A stretch of 64,000 nt of DNA from Microbulbifer sp. GL-2 (GTDB lineage Bacteria > Pseudomonadota > Gammaproteobacteria > Pseudomonadales > Cellvibrionaceae), in the NCBI RefSeq assembly GCF_007183175.1, contig NZ_AP019807.1, positions 2,586,001-2,650,000 on the forward strand, in the 5' to 3' direction. Every line of letters begins with the position of its first letter. Position 1 is the first letter of the stretch. Below the pieces are notes generated by a model. That model had not been told where the DNA came from and ran no database searches. It saw only the letters and a program-made list of their open reading frames with translations. Of this stretch, positions 54,701 to 64,000 are shown one piece after another. Position numbers and translations under genes: made by a program.

Positions 54701-56477
54701 GCTGTTCCAGTGACTCTTTAATTTGCAGACGTTTCATTGCAGCCGGAATAATCTTGCTCTGCGGATTGATTTTCAATCCGTCGTTCCAAATTTTCAGTGC
54801 CCCCTCGCGATCACCTTGAATCCAGAGTACCTCGCCCAGGTGTGCGGCAATTTCGTGATCGGGCAATTTCTCCATGGCCTGGCGTAAATATTTTTCCGCG
54901 GCAGGGTAATTTCCGAGATGGTATTGAACCCAGCCCATACTGTCGATAATGGCAGGGTCTTCAGGTTCCAGCTCCAATGCCTTACTGATCAAATCAAGAG
55001 CCTCCTCACGGCGGGCATCATCATCGATCAGCTTGTAACCCAGGGCGTTCAGCACTGTGGCATTTTCTGGATCACGTTCCAGTAAGTTACGCAAATCCTG
55101 TTCGAAAGCCGCAGCATTACCAAGCTGGTCATTGAGCAGCGCGCGAGTGTACATCAGGCGGCCGCTACCGCTTATCGCGGCGAGACCCTGTTCGACCCGC
55201 TTCAGGGCCATCAGCGGCTCGTCGTTTTTGCGTAGCAGTTCGACCTCCATCAGAAAGAAATGTTCTTCCTGTCTGGGATGTTGCTGGCGAAGTTTGGTAA
55301 ACCACTTTTCGTTTTCACCGTGCTCACCGGTGGAGGCAAGCAGCTTTGTGCCTTTAGTAATGGCTTCCACATAATCGTTGCCGGGCTCCACTTGGCGAAA
55401 GTGCCTAACAGCGGTGGAGATCTCCCCCTGTTTTTCGGCGAGACCACCCAGGTAGAAGTGGGCTGACGATTGGTGTTGTTCCAATTCCAGCAGTCTGTCG
55501 AAAAGTGGTTTGGCCGCATCCAGCTGGTTGGTTTCATACTGGATCAGGGCCAAGGATAAAATCAGGTTGCCATCCTCGGGGCGCTGCTTAACTAATTCGG
55601 CAAATTGCTGGCGCGCCAGAGCAAGATCTTCCCGAATCAGCAGGCGCGCATATTGCAGGCGCAGTCGAGTTTCACTGGGGTGTACGCTGACCAATTTCTC
55701 CAGTAACTCAATAGCTTCACGCCGCTTGCCCAGATCTACCAGCAGGTGGCTCTGTAACAGTGGGGCATCCAGTTGCCCCGGATTGTTCTCCTGGATACGG
55801 CGCACTAGGGTCAGGGCTTGGTTGTACTGTTTGCTGGCGCGTAGCACCATGGCGTGAGCCAGGGCTACCTCGTCGTTTTTTGGGTAAGTCTGTGCCAGTC
55901 GGGCAAATTCTGCACGGATCTGCTCGTCGAGTTTTTCATGACCGATCGCGGTGGCGGCGAGGGACTGCAATGGTGCCTTGCCCCCAAGTTTGAGTGCCTG
56001 TTCTGCGTGGACCAGGGCCTGTGTCAGCTCTCCAGCCAAGGTGAGTTCCGCGGTCAGTGCCAGCTGGGCATCGGCGTTGCCTGGTTCCAGCTCAACCCAG
56101 AGTCGTGCTGAGCGCAGTGCGGCCTGGCGGGCATTCAGGAAGCGGGCGATACGCGTGGCTCGCGCTGCAACGCCGGCATCTTTGGTGATTTCCGCTTGAT
56201 GGTAGTAGTTGGCCAGTGCCACATCGTAGCGTTCACGAATACCGGCGACCTCCGCCACCAATAGTGTGTAGAAGGTATCAATGGGAAAAGTGCGCGGTTC
56301 AATCTCCCTGGATTCAGCGGCGCTATCCTCTATCTGGTTCTGCGTTATGTCTGGCTGCCCGTCTGAGGTTACCTTTTGCGGATGCACCTGTGAGCAGGAT
56401 GCCAGCAGCAGGCAGAGGAGCAGGAATAGCGGGGTAGTGGCTTTGTGGTTCGATTTGGGCTTTCGGGGTGGGAGCAT
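54684..56477 (-). CDS. TPR-repeat lipoprotein
   Basis: 597 residues from the ATG at 56477. This start gives a standard lipoprotein signal (basic start, LFLLLCLLLASC), whereas the in-frame ATG at 56615 would bury it 46 residues in. The mature protein is mostly tetratricopeptide repeats. These include LDLISKALELEPEDPAIIDS and AEKYLRQAMEKLPDHEIAAH near the C-terminus, which match the TPR proteins found before lolB in Pseudomonas. Probably an outer-membrane scaffold; function unknown. It diverges from hemA. Confidence 0.87.
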   Translation of the reverse strand: MLPPRKPKSNHKATTPLFLLLCLLLASCSQVHPQKVTSDGQPDITQNQIEDSAAESREIEPRTFPIDTFYTLLVAEVAGIRERYDVALANYYHQAEITKDAGVAARATRIARFLNARQAALRSARLWVELEPGNADAQLALTAELTLAGELTQALVHAEQALKLGGKAPLQSLAATAIGHEKLDEQIRAEFARLAQTYPKNDEVALAHAMVLRASKQYNQALTLVRRIQENNPGQLDAPLLQSHLLVDLGKRREAIELLEKLVSVHPSETRLRLQYARLLIREDLALARQQFAELVKQRPEDGNLILSLALIQYETNQLDAAKPLFDRLLELEQHQSSAHFYLGGLAEKQGEISTAVRHFRQVEPGNDYVEAITKGTKLLASTGEHGENEKWFTKLRQQHPRQEEHFFLMEVELLRKNDEPLMALKRVEQGLAAISGSGRLMYTRALLNDQLGNAAAFEQDLRNLLERDPENATVLNALGYKLIDDDARREEALDLISKALELEPEDPAIIDSMGWVQYHLGNYPAAEKYLRQAMEKLPDHEIAAHLGEVLWIQGDREGALKIWNDGLKINPQSKIIPAAMKRLQIKESLEQHVSDN

Positions 56478-56713
56478 AGATCGTGTCCATACGTTGCTGC
56501 TGCGCATAAGCGGTGTACGAGTGGCGTGTTTTAAACGATTATCGCCATATAATTCTAGTCGCGAATCCGCTTTTGGACGCTGGGCTCCGGCCGGCTCGGT
56601 CAAATCAGCGCACAATTAAACCGCCCTTCGACCTTGCAAGCAAAGCGGCGGCCCGTGAAAATGCGCCCCCAATACGGATGATGTACTCCTAGATTTAACG
56701 CCGACGGAACTCT

Positions 56714-57991
56714 ATGCCAATTCTTACCCTGGGGATCAACCACGATAGTGCACCCATTGAGGTGCGCGAGCGGGTCGCTTTCGCTCCCGAGGTGATGCCC
56801 GGTGCCCTGGGGGATGCGCGCAAGGCGCTCGATTGCCGGGAGCTTGCAATTCTCTCTACCTGTAACCGCACGGAGATCTACGGGAACCTGGAAGCTGAGC
56901 CCCTTCTGCATTGGCTGGCGGAATATCACCAGGTACCCTTGGAGCAATTGAAAGGCTGCAGTTATATCCACAGCGGGGAAGAAGCCGTACGCCATATGAT
57001 GAGCGTCGCCTGTGGCCTCGACTCAATGGTTTTGGGGGAGCCGCAAATCCTCGGGCAGATCAAGTCTGCCTATGCGGTGGCGCGTGAGTCCGGTAGTGTT
57101 GGCAGTGAGTTGCACCGAGTGTTCCAGCGAGTGTTTACGGTGGCGAAGAAGGTGCGCACAGAAACGGCCATCGGCGAAAACCCGGTGTCCGTTGCCTATG
57201 CCGCGGTTTCCCTTGCCTCGCGTATTTTTACCGACCTGAAGAAACAAACCGCACTGTTGATCGGTGCGGGCGAGACCGTGGAATTGGTTGCTCGCCATCT
57301 GCTGGACCAGGGCATCAAGCAGCTGATCGTAGCCAACCGGACTCTGAGTCGAGCGCAATTGCTGGCGGAGAATTTTGGTGCCGAGGCCATCCTGCTCGCC
57401 GATATTCCCGAGCACCTGGCCCGTGCGGATATTGTGATTAGTTCTACCGCCAGCCAGTTGCCGATCTTGGGCAAGGGAGCGGTGGAGTCGGCTCTGCGCA
57501 AACGTCGACATAGCCCGATGTTTATGGTGGATATCGCGGTTCCACGGGATATCGAGTCCGAAGTCGGTGAGCTCGACGATGTTTACCTGTATACCGTGGA
57601 TGATCTGCGCGGTGTAATCGACGAGGGTATGCGCTCCCGCGAGCGAGCGGCGGAGGCCGCCAGGGAAATTATCAATGTCGCTGCGGCAGAATTTACCAAA
57701 GAGAGCCGTGCGCTTGGCGCTGTGGATACCATTCGCAGTTACCGACAGCGTGCTCAGCAGATTAGTGGCACTGAATTGGAGCGGGTGATGCTGCAGCTGG
57801 ACAAGGGGGAGGACCCGCGCCGTCTACTGGAGCAGCTGGCACGCTCATTGACCAATAAATTGATCCACGCGCCTACGATCAGCATCAAAAAAGCGACTGC
57901 CGAGGGCGACCTGGAGCGGCTGCGTATCGCCCGTGAAGTTGTCGGGCTGGACGATCTCGCCGATATCGAATCAGAGAAAAAACACAGATGA
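56714..57991 (+). CDS. hemA: Glutamyl-tRNA reductase
   Basis: 425 residues, first step of tetrapyrrole synthesis, reducing Glu-tRNA to glutamate-1-semialdehyde. GINHDSAPIEVRE (7-19), the catalytic Cys50 in LSTCNRTEIY, ESGSVGSELHRVFQRVFTVAKKVRTET, and the NADPH domain LLIGAGETVELVARHL are visible. Divergent from the TPR gene. prfA starts within its stop codon region. Confidence 0.97.
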   Translation: MPILTLGINHDSAPIEVRERVAFAPEVMPGALGDARKALDCRELAILSTCNRTEIYGNLEAEPLLHWLAEYHQVPLEQLKGCSYIHSGEEAVRHMMSVACGLDSMVLGEPQILGQIKSAYAVARESGSVGSELHRVFQRVFTVAKKVRTETAIGENPVSVAYAAVSLASRIFTDLKKQTALLIGAGETVELVARHLLDQGIKQLIVANRTLSRAQLLAENFGAEAILLADIPEHLARADIVISSTASQLPILGKGAVESALRKRRHSPMFMVDIAVPRDIESEVGELDDVYLYTVDDLRGVIDEGMRSRERAAEAAREIINVAAAEFTKESRALGAVDTIRSYRQRAQQISGTELERVMLQLDKGEDPRRLLEQLARSLTNKLIHAPTISIKKATAEGDLERLRIAREVVGLDDLADIESEKKHR

Positions 57992-59070
57992 AAGAATCGC
58001 TACTGAATAAACTGGAGACTTTGCAGGAGCGTCACGAGGAAGTGTCCGCACTGCTCGGCGATGCCAGTGTGATTTCCGACCAAGAGCAGTTCCGCGAGTT
58101 ATCGCGGGAGTACTCGGAGCTGGAGGAAGTGGTTAAATGCTATGGCCGCTATAAGCAGCTGAAGGAAGACATGACCGCTGCGCGTGAAATGCTCAACGAG
58201 AGCGATCCGGAAATGCGTGAGATGGCCCAGGAGGAACTGCGCGAGGCGGAGACCCAGGTAGAACCGTTGGAGCATGAGCTGCAGACATTGTTACTGCCCC
58301 GCGACCCCAATGACCGCAAGAATGTTTTCCTGGAAGTCCGCGCTGGCACAGGTGGTGATGAGGCGGCAATTTTCTCTGGCGATCTGTTTCGCATGTATTC
58401 CCGCTATGCGGAAAAACAGGGCTGGCGTCTCGAGATCGTCAGCGAAAATGCTGGTGAGCACGGAGGTTACAAGGAGATTATCTCTCGTGTGGCCGGCGAA
58501 GATGTGTACGCCAAATTGAAATTTGAATCCGGTGCTCACCGTGTGCAGCGGGTCCCGGAAACAGAGTCCCAGGGGCGCATTCACACCTCTGCCTGCACTG
58601 TAGCGGTGATGCCGGAGCCTGATGAGCGTGATGCCATTGAAATTAACAAGGCTGATCTGCGTGTGGATACTTACCGCGCCTCCGGTGCCGGTGGCCAGCA
58701 CGTAAACAAAACTGACTCTGCTGTGCGCCTGACCCACCTGCCTACGGGAATTGTGGTGGAGTGCCAGGACGAACGCTCCCAGCATAAAAACAAGGCCAAA
58801 GCGATGGCGCTGTTACAGGCCAAGCTCTCAAGCGAACAAGAGGCGGCAGCGGCGCAAGAGATTTCCGATGCGCGCAGAAGCCTGGTTGGTAGCGGTGACC
58901 GTTCCGAGCGTATCCGTACATATAACTATCCCCAGGGGCGGGTGACTGACCACCGTATCGGCCTGACCTTGTATAAATTGGATGAAGTGATGCAGGGCGC
59001 TCTGGAAGAAGTGATTGAGCCGCTGCGCACTGAGCATCAGGCGGATCAGCTGGCCGCCATGGGGCAGTAA
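57988..59070 (+). CDS. prfA: Peptide chain release factor 1
   Basis: 360 residues. The codon-recognition PxT is read as PET in RVPETESQGRIHTS. GGQ is at 235-237 within SGAGGQHVNKTDSAVR, the glutamine methylated by PrmC. It recognises UAA and UAG. The ATGA overlap with hemA (57988-57991) implies translational coupling. Confidence 0.97.
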   Translation: MKESLLNKLETLQERHEEVSALLGDASVISDQEQFRELSREYSELEEVVKCYGRYKQLKEDMTAAREMLNESDPEMREMAQEELREAETQVEPLEHELQTLLLPRDPNDRKNVFLEVRAGTGGDEAAIFSGDLFRMYSRYAEKQGWRLEIVSENAGEHGGYKEIISRVAGEDVYAKLKFESGAHRVQRVPETESQGRIHTSACTVAVMPEPDERDAIEINKADLRVDTYRASGAGGQHVNKTDSAVRLTHLPTGIVVECQDERSQHKNKAKAMALLQAKLSSEQEAAAAQEISDARRSLVGSGDRSERIRTYNYPQGRVTDHRIGLTLYKLDEVMQGALEEVIEPLRTEHQADQLAAMGQ

Positions 59071-59104
59071 TGGTGAGTTTGTGCATTGCAGGTAGCTCCT
59101 TCCG

Positions 59105-59932
59105 GTGACCAGCGTCAAGGAAAATGTCGCTCGCAGTGCTGAGCTGACCGATAGTGAATCGGCGCGACTCGATGTAGAAGTGCTGCTCGGCCATGTTCTC
59201 GGCCGTGAGCGGACCTGGCTTTACACCTGGCCGGAATATGAACTCACTGCTGCCGAGCAGGGTGAGTTCGAGGCGTTACTGGCCCGGCGTAAGAGGGGTG
59301 AACCGGTGGCGCACCTGACCGGTGAGCGGGAGTTCTGGTCACTTACTTTAAAGGTCGATCCCTCCACCCTGATTCCCCGTCCAGATACCGAGTTGCTGGT
59401 GGAAACCGCTTTGCGGCTCTGCCCACAAAGTACTTTGCATGCCCTCGACCTGGGCACTGGGACCGGTGCGATTGCCCTGGCACTGGCTTCAGAAAAACCG
59501 GGCTGGCAAATTGTCGCTGCGGAGAAATCTGAGGCGGCGTTGGTGCTGGCCGAGGACAATCGCGAACGCCTTGGCTTTACCAATGTAAAAGTTGTTAAAA
59601 GCGATTGGTTTGCACAATTACCACTTCAGCATTTTTCCCTCATCGTCAGCAACCCCCCGTATATCGATGCGGCCGACCCCCATCTGAGCCAGGGCGATGT
59701 GCGTTTCGAGCCGAGTACAGCGTTGGTAGCGGAGCGGCAAGGGCTTGCAGATATCGAGCATATAGCCGCGCAGGCTGGTGACTTTCTCGGGGAAGATGGC
59801 TGGCTGCTGGTGGAACATGGCTGGCAGCAAGCTCAGGCGGTTCGAGAAATCTTTACTGCTGCCGGTTACCGGGATGTGGAGAGTCGCAAGGATTTCTCCG
59901 GCTGGGAGAGAATAACGCAGGGGCGCAAATAG
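59105..59932 (+). CDS. prmC: Release factor glutamine methyltransferase PrmC
   Basis: 275 residues from GTG 59105, with AGGTAG upstream. N-terminal helical domain, then the SAM loop ALDLGTGTGAIALALA and the catalytic NPPY at 183-186 (VSNPPYID). It methylates the GGQ glutamine of RF1 and RF2. It lies 34 bp after prfA, its substrate gene. Confidence 0.96.
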   Translation: MTSVKENVARSAELTDSESARLDVEVLLGHVLGRERTWLYTWPEYELTAAEQGEFEALLARRKRGEPVAHLTGEREFWSLTLKVDPSTLIPRPDTELLVETALRLCPQSTLHALDLGTGTGAIALALASEKPGWQIVAAEKSEAALVLAEDNRERLGFTNVKVVKSDWFAQLPLQHFSLIVSNPPYIDAADPHLSQGDVRFEPSTALVAERQGLADIEHIAAQAGDFLGEDGWLLVEHGWQQAQAVREIFTAAGYRDVESRKDFSGWERITQGRK

Positions 59933-59987
59933 CCCGCGGTCGATAAGTAGAGATGAGCAGTCCCCGAGGGGAATTGGGAGGGAACCT

Positions 59988-60890
59988 ATGCACGATCACG
60001 TCCACCATCGCAATGGCAACGGCGCTTTGCGCCCGCTGCTTATTGCCCTGATTCTCACGCTGGGATTTTCGTTTGTCGAAGCTGTTGGTGGCTGGCTGTC
60101 GGGTTCCCTCGCGCTACTCAGTGATGCAGGACACATGCTCACGGATTCCTTTGCCCTGGCGCTTGGCGCGGTTGCTGCAGTATTGGCAAAAAAACCAGCT
60201 GACCGAGAATTGTCTTTTGGTTGGGGGCGAGCTGAGGTACTGGCGGCGGTCACCAACGGCCTGATTATGCTGTTAATTGTTGCGGCTATTTCCTTTGCGG
60301 CGATCAATCGCTTACACAATCCACAGCCGGTACACGGCGGCACAGTAATGCTGATCGCCTTTGTGGGTTTGTTGATTAATATTGTGGCTGCCTGGGTCCT
60401 CTATCGTGGCGAACGCACACTCAATATCCGTGGTGCGTTACTGCATGTGATGGGGGATATGCTGGGTTCAGTGGCGGCACTTATTTCGGGTGCGGTGATT
60501 TATTTTACCGGCTGGGTACCCATCGATCCGTTGTTGTCGCTGCTGATCTGTTTTTTGATCCTGATATCCTGTGTGCGCCTGCTGCGCGATGCGGTAGATG
60601 TTCTGATGGAGCGAGTGCCGCGCGAGTTGAGCCTGCCGGTGGTGGGGGAAACTCTGGCACAGGTTAACGGGGTGCGCTCGGTGCATGACCTGCATATCTG
60701 GCGCCTGGATTCCAGCACCATCTCCCTGTCAGCACATATTGTGGTGGATGACCTGCAAGCCTGGCCAGCGGTATTGGAGCGCTTGCGGGAAACCCTGATC
60801 AAGCGCTTTGGTATCGACCATATTACCCTGCAGCCAGAGCCTATCGAGCAGGCCAAGGCCATTATTATCGACAAGGTTAGCGGGGCTTAG
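59988..60890 (+). CDS. Cation diffusion facilitator (CzcD/ZitB-type)
   Basis: 300 residues with six hydrophobic segments and a His-rich start (MHDHVHHRNGN). Transport-site motifs are HMLTD in helix 2 and HVMGD in helix 5. The cytoplasmic C-terminal domain contains VHDLHIW and HITLQPEP. It probably exports Zn2+ (or Cd2+/Co2+) by proton antiport; selectivity is inferred only from the ZitB-like HxxxD pairs. Confidence 0.93.
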   Translation: MHDHVHHRNGNGALRPLLIALILTLGFSFVEAVGGWLSGSLALLSDAGHMLTDSFALALGAVAAVLAKKPADRELSFGWGRAEVLAAVTNGLIMLLIVAAISFAAINRLHNPQPVHGGTVMLIAFVGLLINIVAAWVLYRGERTLNIRGALLHVMGDMLGSVAALISGAVIYFTGWVPIDPLLSLLICFLILISCVRLLRDAVDVLMERVPRELSLPVVGETLAQVNGVRSVHDLHIWRLDSSTISLSAHIVVDDLQAWPAVLERLRETLIKRFGIDHITLQPEPIEQAKAIIIDKVSGA

Positions 60891-60907
60891 GCCAAGCTCA
60901 CGGCTTT

Positions 60908-62392
60908 TTAATCATCCTCGATCTGTAACTCCGCAGGGGTGTCAGTGGAGGAGGGCGCTGTCACTGCTTTACCCGCCTGCACCGGGGGTTTTTCACTGAT
61001 AGGCTCTTCCGCCACTACCTCCTGGGGCCTACTGATCTGTTCCTGTGGAGCCTGGATACCTATGTGATAGGCGGCAAAGCCGGGTTGTACTACCTGATCG
61101 AGGGCCATACCGAGAACACGCCCGTTGTGCTCTGAGCGAATCTCAGTGCGCACATTGGTGATGGGGTTGGTGACTGTACCGAGCAGATCCCCTTTACGTA
61201 CAAACTCCCCTAGCTGTACTTCGCTGAAAATAATGCCGCCATTGGAGGATCTCTGCCAGGTGGAGTTGTAGTACACCGGCTCCGGGTCCCCCCACAAACG
61301 GAATTTGCTCACCATCCCCAGCTGGTTCAGAAGGGTGCGTATCCCCTTCACGCTGTGACTGACTGAGCGCTCGTCCAGAACCATCGGTGCACCGGCTTCC
61401 AGGGTCACTGTGGGAATGCCTGCCTCCACAGCGGCGCGGCGCAGCGTGCCTTTGGCCCCTGCGCTGTGCAGCACTACGGTGGAGCCGAAGCCCTTGGTCA
61501 TCTTCACAATCTTGGGATTGCTCAAGTCACCACGCAGCTGCGGCAGGTTGGTGCGGTAAAAGGAGCCTGTATGCAGGTCGACCACCGCATTGCAATGGCT
61601 GATCACCTCGTGAAAAAACGAATTGGCGATGCGAGAGGCGGAAGAGCCATTGGGGTCGCCAGGGAAGTGTCTGTTGAGATCGCGTCGATCAGTGAGGTAG
61701 CGGGAGCTGCGGTGGAACCCCTGTAGATTGACAATAGGTACGCCGATAACAGCTCCGTTTAGCTGCTCGGCATCGAGGTCATACATAACCCTTCGCACTG
61801 TTTCTACGCCGTTAAGCTCATCCCCATGAACCGCAGCAGTCAGGCAGAGTACCGGCCCAGGTTTTGCACCATTGACCACCAGCACGGCTGTAGGGCTGTA
61901 AACCCCTTCGAAATGCTGGCTTGGGGACCAGGCCAGTCGGGTGGAGGTGGCCGGTGGTACCTCAGCGCCGAGCAGGCGCAGTGGCTTGGCTTTCTCTACT
62001 TCTATGGAGAGGCTTCCGCTTGAGGTTTCCCTTGCCTGGGTGGCTGGCTCCACAGTGGGTTTAGCTTCCGGCTCTTTTTTCGTGCTGGAGGTAGCATCAA
62101 GCTCACTGATCGGCTGATCCAGCTGCAGGTTTTCTGCCTTTGGCAGGGTTTGTTGCTCTTCGCTTTCTGAACTCTCTACAGGTGCTGCCACAGGCTCGGC
62201 ACGGTCTTCGGTACCTGTTGGCGGGCCCAGCTCTGAAATTACCGGTTGGTCCAGCTGCAGGTTTTCCGCCTTGGGCACAACCTGTTCCTGCTCTTTGTCA
62301 CCCTCATTCAGGGCAGCTGCCTGGGTCGAGGTCAAAAACAGGGCGAGGCTTAGCAGGCGGCGCGGCCTGGCCTGAGAGAGGCGCAAAATCAT
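60908..62392 (-). CDS. Succinylglutamate desuccinylase/aspartoacylase-family protein with repeated N-terminus
   Basis: 494 residues. Signal peptide to about residue 27, then an extension with two copies of PKAENLQLDQP.ISEL (40-54 and 84-98), 44 residues apart. The M14-like zinc domain follows, with HGDE (His189, Glu192) and VDLHTG (His274). A C-terminal lipoyl-like beta domain (about 375-460) is present, as in the AstE/aspartoacylase group. The exported location differs from the cytoplasmic AstE, so the substrate is probably a periplasmic amide and remains unknown. Confidence 0.83.
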   Translation of the reverse strand: MILRLSQARPRRLLSLALFLTSTQAAALNEGDKEQEQVVPKAENLQLDQPVISELGPPTGTEDRAEPVAAPVESSESEEQQTLPKAENLQLDQPISELDATSSTKKEPEAKPTVEPATQARETSSGSLSIEVEKAKPLRLLGAEVPPATSTRLAWSPSQHFEGVYSPTAVLVVNGAKPGPVLCLTAAVHGDELNGVETVRRVMYDLDAEQLNGAVIGVPIVNLQGFHRSSRYLTDRRDLNRHFPGDPNGSSASRIANSFFHEVISHCNAVVDLHTGSFYRTNLPQLRGDLSNPKIVKMTKGFGSTVVLHSAGAKGTLRRAAVEAGIPTVTLEAGAPMVLDERSVSHSVKGIRTLLNQLGMVSKFRLWGDPEPVYYNSTWQRSSNGGIIFSEVQLGEFVRKGDLLGTVTNPITNVRTEIRSEHNGRVLGMALDQVVQPGFAAYHIGIQAPQEQISRPQEVVAEEPISEKPPVQAGKAVTAPSSTDTPAELQIEDD

Positions 62393-62515
62393 TCGGTAAC
62401 TCCGGTCAACTTCTTATTGCAGGCTGTGTCGATTATTGACTTGCATTCGGCACATATGGGGACTTTGAGCGCCAGTATAGTCAAAGCGTTCCCCAAGAAT
62501 GTGACAGATCGCGGA

Positions 62516-63991
62516 CTATTGAGCCCTATGGGCACTGAGTATTGCCTTGCGGCCGGTGCGCCGAAGTCGCAGTACCATTAAAATGGAAGCCGTGCCAAGC
62601 CCAATACAGACGCCGGTCCAGTAGCCGTAAACACCCCAGTAGTTTTCCCCCAGCCAGTAAGCACTGGTGAGCCCCACCAGCCAGTATGAAAACAGTTGGA
62701 TATACATGGGAACACGGGTGTCCTTGTAGCCTCGCAGTGCCCCCCAGGTCATGGCCTGGGCTACATCCACCAGTTGGAAGGCGGCGCAAAGTAGCAGCAG
62801 GTTAGTGGCTACCGCGATTATTTCTGTATTGCTTGTATAGGCTTGCACGAACAGACTACGCAAGGTGATCAGCAGAATGCCGGTACACAACGCATAAATC
62901 ATTCCTGTGCCGATACCGACCTTGCCGGTAAACAGAGCCCGCTTGGGGCGGCCTTGGCCGAGTAGTTGCGCCGTGCGAATACTGAGTGCCTGTGCCAGGG
63001 CGAGTGCCACCAGGTAAAAAATAGAACCAACGCTCATGCTGATCTGATGTGCGGCCACAATTGCGGCGCCATAGGGCGCCAACAATATCGTGAGGCTGGC
63101 AAAGAATGTTACTTCGCCGGCGGCACCCACACATACCGGCAAGCCCACAGCGAGCAAGTGTTGCAGGGTTGGCCAGTGAGGTTTGGAAGGCAGCAATCTG
63201 AGTTTCAGGGAGTGATAGGCCGGATCGTTGCCGGCATGCCAAAACAGTGCCAGGGCGATCAGGCAACTGACCACGGCTGTGGCCCAGCCACAGCCGGCAC
63301 CGCCCATGGCGGGAATCGGTCCGGCACCAAATACAAAGAGGATATCCAGCGGCAGGTTGAGCACGGCAGCAGCCAGATATATACGCATCACCGGGCGCAC
63401 CTGTCCCATACCCTCGCAGTAACCGCGCAGAGCGGTGCCCAAGGCAAAGGGGAGTGTGCCGATGCTGAGGGCCAGAATATAGCCTTGTAAAACCTTGCGC
63501 ACGGGCTCCTCTGTATCTATCCATTGGCTCCATACCGGTACCGCAAGCAAAGCGAGGAGCACAAGGATACCCCCCACAAGAGCGATCCACAGGGCTTGGT
63601 GCAGTTGTTTCGCGCAGCCTTCTTCATCCTGTCCGCCGCGCAGGTGGGCAACGACTGGAGAGATTGCGGCGAGGAGACCAATCAGGGTCACCGCACACAC
63701 CGCCCAGATACTGGAGCCCAGTGCCAGACCCGCCAGGTTCACCTCGCCAGCGCGACCAGCAACGATAGTATCCACAACTCCCATGCTCACCACCGCCAGG
63801 TTGCTGACCACTAGTGGCCCGCCCAGTGTGGTCAGGTGGGATAGCTCGGTTGAAATGGCGCGTCGATAAAGCTTAAACAAGGGAAGAACCAGGTTTCTTG
63901 GGACTGTGTCTATGGATAATTGTGAGGTATCAGCCAATTCCAACAGAAGACTGTGGCAATACAGTTTTATCGGATTTATTGGCGTTGCCAA
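62516..63991 (-). CDS. MATE-family multidrug exporter (start uncertain)
   Basis: Up to 491 residues with twelve hydrophobic segments. The MATE N-terminal part has LGGPLVVSNLAVVSMGVVDTIVAGR (about 56-80), and the two halves end in PYLxG-like and CEGMGQVRPVMRIYL stretches. It is related to the NorM/DinF proteins. The most distal start in view is a TTG at 63991. The frame stays open to the window edge, so the true start could lie outside, or further in at a TTG near 63880. Confidence 0.85.
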   Translation of the reverse strand: MATPINPIKLYCHSLLLELADTSQLSIDTVPRNLVLPLFKLYRRAISTELSHLTTLGGPLVVSNLAVVSMGVVDTIVAGRAGEVNLAGLALGSSIWAVCAVTLIGLLAAISPVVAHLRGGQDEEGCAKQLHQALWIALVGGILVLLALLAVPVWSQWIDTEEPVRKVLQGYILALSIGTLPFALGTALRGYCEGMGQVRPVMRIYLAAAVLNLPLDILFVFGAGPIPAMGGAGCGWATAVVSCLIALALFWHAGNDPAYHSLKLRLLPSKPHWPTLQHLLAVGLPVCVGAAGEVTFFASLTILLAPYGAAIVAAHQISMSVGSIFYLVALALAQALSIRTAQLLGQGRPKRALFTGKVGIGTGMIYALCTGILLITLRSLFVQAYTSNTEIIAVATNLLLLCAAFQLVDVAQAMTWGALRGYKDTRVPMYIQLFSYWLVGLTSAYWLGENYWGVYGYWTGVCIGLGTASILMVLRLRRTGRKAILSAHRAQ

Positions 63992-64000
63992 ATGGCCTTC

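Overview
The window reads as a chromosomal segment of a marine gammaproteobacterium, most like the Cellvibrionales and in particular Microbulbifer. That placement is an inference from gene content and order (lnt-ybeX-ybeY-phoH-miaB; a complete Entner-Doudoroff operon beside N-acetylglucosamine genes; TPR-lolB-ispE-tRNA-Gln-prs-rplY-pth-ychF; hemA-prfA-prmC). No search could be run.

Layout. 1-5.6 kb is the conserved minus-strand block miaB, phoH/ybeZ, ybeY, ybeX/corC and lnt, with lnt cut by the window edge. 5.7-11.2 kb holds a DUF1820 protein, an LpxH-like phosphoesterase translationally coupled to a two-domain OlsF-type acyltransferase, an aminotransferase and a DUF6279 lipoprotein. 11.5-23.2 kb is central sugar metabolism: nagB-II and nagA, a LacI-type regulator, then edd-zwf-pgl-eda, gap and pyk. 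A perfect HexR-type operator lies inside a probable promoter about 465 bp upstream of edd. Together these genes take glucosamine-6-P and glucose-6-P to pyruvate.

24-45 kb is accessory, and its non-core parts are AT-rich. A 1702-residue Rhs protein with an unrecognised C-terminal toxin tip is followed by its probable immunity gene. Behind it lies a start-less, frameshifted second copy of about 2.5 kb of the Rhs core, carrying a different tip, a RES-domain (NAD+-degrading type) toxin, with a small partner that resembles the ParS/MbcA (DUF2384) toxin-binding domain. This looks like an orphan cassette for swapping toxin tips. Next come nested IS630 and IS3 remnants, an SMP-30-like propeller, a secreted M43 metalloprotease, a small secreted protein, a free-standing possible ADP-ribosyltransferase toxin, a Vgb-like propeller, an MFS carrier, an alpha/beta hydrolase, a decayed thiolase, a methyltransferase and a decayed S41 peptidase.

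45.6-64 kb returns to core genes: SapC, TauE/SafE, tRNA-Gln and tRNA-Met, EamA, ychF, pth, rplY, prs, a second identical tRNA-Gln, ispE, lolB, a TPR lipoprotein, then hemA-prfA-prmC, a cation diffusion facilitator, an aspartoacylase-like protein and a MATE exporter. The most novel part is the Rhs locus at 24.0-32.95 kb.
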